Source: Tribonema minus
Lineage: Eukaryota > Sar > Xanthophyceae > Tribonematales > Tribonemataceae
NCBI GenBank assembly: GCA_017506865.1
Contig: JAFCMP010000046.1
Coordinates: forward strand, 558,001-622,000
Direction: 5' to 3'
Length of the DNA stretch: 64,000 nt
A program made the translations under genes and the position numbers. This document shows, piece after piece, positions 61,201 to 64,000 of the stretch. Positions within the stretch are counted from its first letter, which is position 1. Each line of letters starts with the position of its first letter. The notes beneath the pieces are model-generated. The model did not search any database and was not told where the DNA came from. It saw only the letters and a program-made list of their open reading frames with translations.

Positions 61201-63851
61201 GACCGAGCAGCTCGTGACGCCAACTCTTGTCTGCGATGCTTTGCAGCATAGTTGCCATAAGGACACAAACAAGCAGACAAATTTAAGTGACACAGCGGTA
61301 CGCTGCCATGTGGTGCTCCTGTCGCAGCAGCGGGGCACTCAGACATGCCTTCCACACCATATGTACAGGCAGCAACATGTGCTATGAGTGCCTACAATGC
61401 TGGTGTGGCTGAGCATTGCACGTAAGCGAGCAAGATAGCACCCGAAAAGATTGAGTGCGGATGCTTGATGCACACATCATCAGCAACACCATCAACACAC
61501 CTCACCAGGCTTTAAAGGTTGTAAAAAAGGTACGCAGTTAGTTTGGACGAGTAAATCAGAGTGCAAGAAGTGATCTATGTATGTCTTCGCTGAATTTAAC
61601 CACCTTGTACTTCCAAGTACTCTACCACTGGGCTTGCATTTTAAAAGTAGTCAAGTGGTACGTCACAATACATGTTACGCCAGCATGAGAGCAGGGTACC
61701 ATGGTGACAGCCTGTATACCAGGGCAAAAGGCGCCCGGCTCGATGACAATAATTGCGGCTGCGGTTGGCAATGTTGCTTTCAACGCATCATCACCTGACA
61801 GGCCTACTACCAAGTAGCCTTTGGCTCACGAAAGCACCCCAACTGCCATGGTTACCTTCAGCATCAGAATCGTGATCCTTGTTCATCTCAGGCATCACGG
61901 CGCGACAGAGAGAGCTCTGCAGTAGCTTTCATGCTGCACCATCTTCATTACTAGGTATGGTAGCTACTGCAGCAGCTGAGCAGGGTGGCCACATAGGCTG
62001 GTAACGGCCGAACAATGGCTCAGCAGTGCAACAGCGGCAGCGCCGCGGCACAATCGCCTATCACCACCGCCGAGACCAGCTCCGACAGCGCCAGCACCGC
62101 CAGCGGCAACGGGTAGAGCTGTTCTTGTGCAGGCGTAGTCATTGTGGCGGTGTTACTGTCGAATCACCTTCCAAAATCCAATGGTTATTGCGGAATTGAC
62201 TTCCTGCTCTGCCTCAACCTGTAACTGAGTTTTTATGGGGATACTTCTAAGCTCCTAGACTATTTACCTGACAAAAGGTTTCTGCAAAGAGAAATGACCC
62301 CTTGCTCAGAGCATGGCATCCAACAGCTTTAAACTATTCAACAATGGTTGCCCAAACCACAACTTAACGTACTTCTATTCAAATAAGCCAAGCGGCTGAT
62401 AGATGACTGATGTGCTCTCGGCTGGCACCTGCACCAGCTCAAGCGCTGCAGTGTCTGACACATCATTCAAGAACTTCCAGCAGTAGGCCAATTGATAGGC
62501 ATGCACGGCCCTGCCAGCTCCAATTATGCACTCACCAGCAAACTATAGAAGCGCACGCGCTCCCCTTTAACAAGCTTGAAGTAGTCCATGGATGCCAGCA
62601 CCGCTCTGTACCCCTCCGGACCATCCACCATGAGCACTGCCAGCAGCTCCAGCGTTTGTGTGCAGATGAACGTGTCCTCGCTGCCAAAATTGAGCGCCAG
62701 TATGCCCACCACCTCCGGCCGCGCTGCCAGAAAGTCAATGCCCAGCTGTAGACAGCAACATAGATCAGGTAATTTAAGCAGGGTTTGGCAGCAGTATATC
62801 AGCGATAGTCCTCTGAGAGGGGCTCAAATCAACTGCCGCAGTTGGGGTTGCAGTGCAACAGTGCATCGGGAGCAAGGTGGCTCTGATGACTATAGCTTCA
62901 CTGCAGCATGGTCGTTTTCGCTGAGTGCGTGATTTCAGATCCTGACTTTGCAGTACTTAGACGAACATTTGCATGTGATACAATGTCACAGCCCCCCTCT
63001 CCCCCCCCCCTCAAGACATGGATAACAAACGTACAGCGACAGAGTGTTTGGTAGGCTGGGTTGCATTCCACACTTGTACACACAACAACTCCCTCATCAG
63101 CATGTAAGCCAGCGCAGAGCTCAATTGAATTAGATACATGCGTGCTATGTGTCCTGCAGCGCAACCTGACAGCAATATTGTCAGCTCTTGACATGCACTG
63201 AATGCGGCAATGTCACCGACCTGGTTGTTGAGAGACGCCTTGAGGCACTTAAGCAGCTCCACCTGTATGCGCACGTCCTCATCTGTCTTCGATTCAATCA
63301 CCTGCGACATCAATATCAGCAGCAAAAGCAGCAGCAGCAGCAGCAGCAGCAGACTGAACAACCATAACGTTCTGATGCTGGGATAGCAGCTACACCAGGT
63401 ATGTCAGCAGTGAGCCCTATCGCTGGTATTCACATGCTGTCGCGGGCTGGTTGTCCAGCACCACTACATCGCTATCTCTACTTGAGCTTCAAGCTGTTGG
63501 CAGCACGCAAACTAAACAGGGCCATGGCCATGTTTGGACACCCACCTCAACATCGCTGAGTTTCATGACCAACGCTGTCAGCCCTCCTGCGTCGTAGAAG
63601 TGCTCCAGCCATGTTTTCGTGGCGGCTCGCAGAGTGACCTTCAGCTCACTCAACGCATCCAGCGCAGGCATATTGCTCCTCAGCAGCATTTCTGCATACA
63701 CCACTGCTGCGGCGTACTCCGGCGAATCCTGGGACGATCTGTCCTTCTGTGGGCTGGTTGCATCTTCGCCCCATCCAACGTCCACCCTTGCAGGGCTGCC
63801 CTCGTAGCCATTGTCTCGTCCCCCCTCCTTCTTCTTGAACATGCCCTTCAT
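52228..63851 (-). CDS. Diaphanous-related formin: GBD/FH3-FH1-FH2 (15 exons, 1,191 aa)
   Basis: Nucleates and elongates unbranched actin filaments. Exons: 63546-63851, 63221-63301, 62536-62745, 60653-60843, 60241-60289, 59551-59826, 58357-58917, 57509-57838, 56892-57119, 56454-56555, 55699-55836, 54835-54966, 54175-54225, 53348-53479, 52228-53016; phases all agree. Domains: GBD/FH3 about 40-371 ([37 protein letters not shown]); short coiled coil 375-405; FH1 about 415-510 with PPPPPMPG repeats; FH2 about 535-925 with [24 protein letters not shown], and [22 protein letters not shown]. The final exon (262 residues) is basic then Ala/Gly-rich; ADVLETIK (about 998) faintly resembles a DAD core, and RGRRG lies farther on. 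Two introns use GC donors (after 56892 and 60241). FH3 plus FH1-FH2 implies Rho-type autoinhibition. Confidence 0.95.
54254..54423. repeat. Perfect 85-bp tandem duplication in a formin intron
   Basis: The unit beginning CACGTCTCAGTCTGGCACCA occurs at 54254-54338 and again at 54339-54423 without visible mismatch, implying recent origin. Confidence 0.85.
54729..54852. repeat. 62-bp tandem duplication spanning a formin splice donor
   Basis: Copies at 54729-54790 and 54791-54852 are nearly identical. The right copy includes the last 18 bases of the exon ending at 54835 and its GTAAGC donor. The left copy carries a second exon end (…GTTGTGGAG) plus a GTAAGC donor 62 bases farther into the intron on the coding strand. 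Confidence 0.85.
55037..55106. repeat. 35-bp tandem duplication in a formin intron
   Basis: GCGTTGAGTCTGAT.G.AAGATATCAGCTACA occurs twice in tandem with few differences. Confidence 0.7.
63328..63353. repeat. (AGC)n microsatellite near a formin acceptor
   Basis: About eight AGC units (CTG on the coding strand) lie 27-52 bases upstream of the second formin exon. A similar short CTG run is at 17881-17899 in a myosin intron. Confidence 0.85.
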
Positions 63852-64000
63852 GGTCGCTGGCTAAGGTGTGCAACAGGAGCGAGCGCTTTGGAGCCAAAAC
63901 TGAAGTTGAGTTCAGCGAAAGATGGTCGCAATTGGTGCGCCTCTGCACAAAAAGCGTCAGCCTACTGATGTCTTTGCGAGGGCCACCATTTGAACACGAG
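63852..64000. other. Formin 5' flank to window end
   Basis: Upstream of the formin start codon. It includes a GAAGTTGAGTTC copy of the recurrent GAAGTTGAAGTT-like motif. No promoter element is recognised. Confidence 0.4.

Noticed and set aside
1..64000. Bacterial operons, CRISPR arrays, phage or viral segments
   Set aside because: All recognised genes are spliced eukaryotic genes. The direct repeats seen are tandem or microsatellite, without regular spacers, and no viral hallmark gene was found.
1..64000. tRNA or rRNA genes
   Set aside because: No cloverleaf-like block with a GGTTCGA-type arm or conserved rRNA stretch was noticed by eye. A covariance-model scan would be decisive.

Overview
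This is a stretch of a eukaryotic nuclear genome. Genes are split by many spliceosomal introns, mostly GT-AG with a few GC-AG, about 100 to 1,100 bases long. Exons are clearly richer in G+C than the introns. Protein content (Mediator subunit, myosin, Diaphanous-type formin, SLC44 transporter, U-box protein) is wholly eukaryotic. A SET-domain methyltransferase of the Rubisco-LSMT type has an N-terminus that looks like a signal peptide followed by a phenylalanine-bearing, Ser/Ala/Arg-rich transit segment. With a GBD/FH3 formin, which land plants lack, this points to a photosynthetic protist with a secondary plastid (haptophyte, stramenopile or similar). The exact lineage is inference.

Layout: (i) 1-563, minus, tentative edge of an unidentified gene. 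(ii) 798-4824, plus, MED20-like Mediator subunit in 6 exons, with a 190-bp TTAA-flanked MITE in one intron. (iii) 5762-34017, minus, one myosin gene of 50 exons whose parts join in a single frame to 2,644 codons plus stop: SH3-like N-terminus, complete motor, one IQ-like site and a 1,765-residue alanine-rich helical tail. (iv) 34018-36343, gene-poor, possibly with decayed retroelement sequence. (v) 36344-37701, plus, U-box protein. (vi) 38712-45263, plus, plastid-type SET methyltransferase in 6 exons, carrying a 1,062-bp hAT-type MITE with an exact 8-bp target duplication in its last intron. (vii) 46657-51586, minus, choline-transporter-like (SLC44) protein. (viii) 52228-63851, minus, a complete formin of 1,191 residues in 15 exons: GBD/FH3, coiled coil, FH1, FH2 and a long basic/Ala-rich C-terminus.

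Two large actin-cytoskeleton genes (myosin, formin) lie about 18 kb apart on the same strand, but the genes between them are unrelated, so a functional cluster is not shown. The most unusual object is the myosin: its tail is encoded by 34 small exons, matches no tail domain I recognise, and has weak internal repetition. Introns hold many local features: C-homopolymer polypyrimidine tracts, interstitial TTAGGG arrays, a recurrent AACTTCAACTTC motif, tandem duplications (one duplicates a splice donor) and microsatellites. Exon boundaries were set by hand from frame, phase and splice consensus; no transcript evidence was available.
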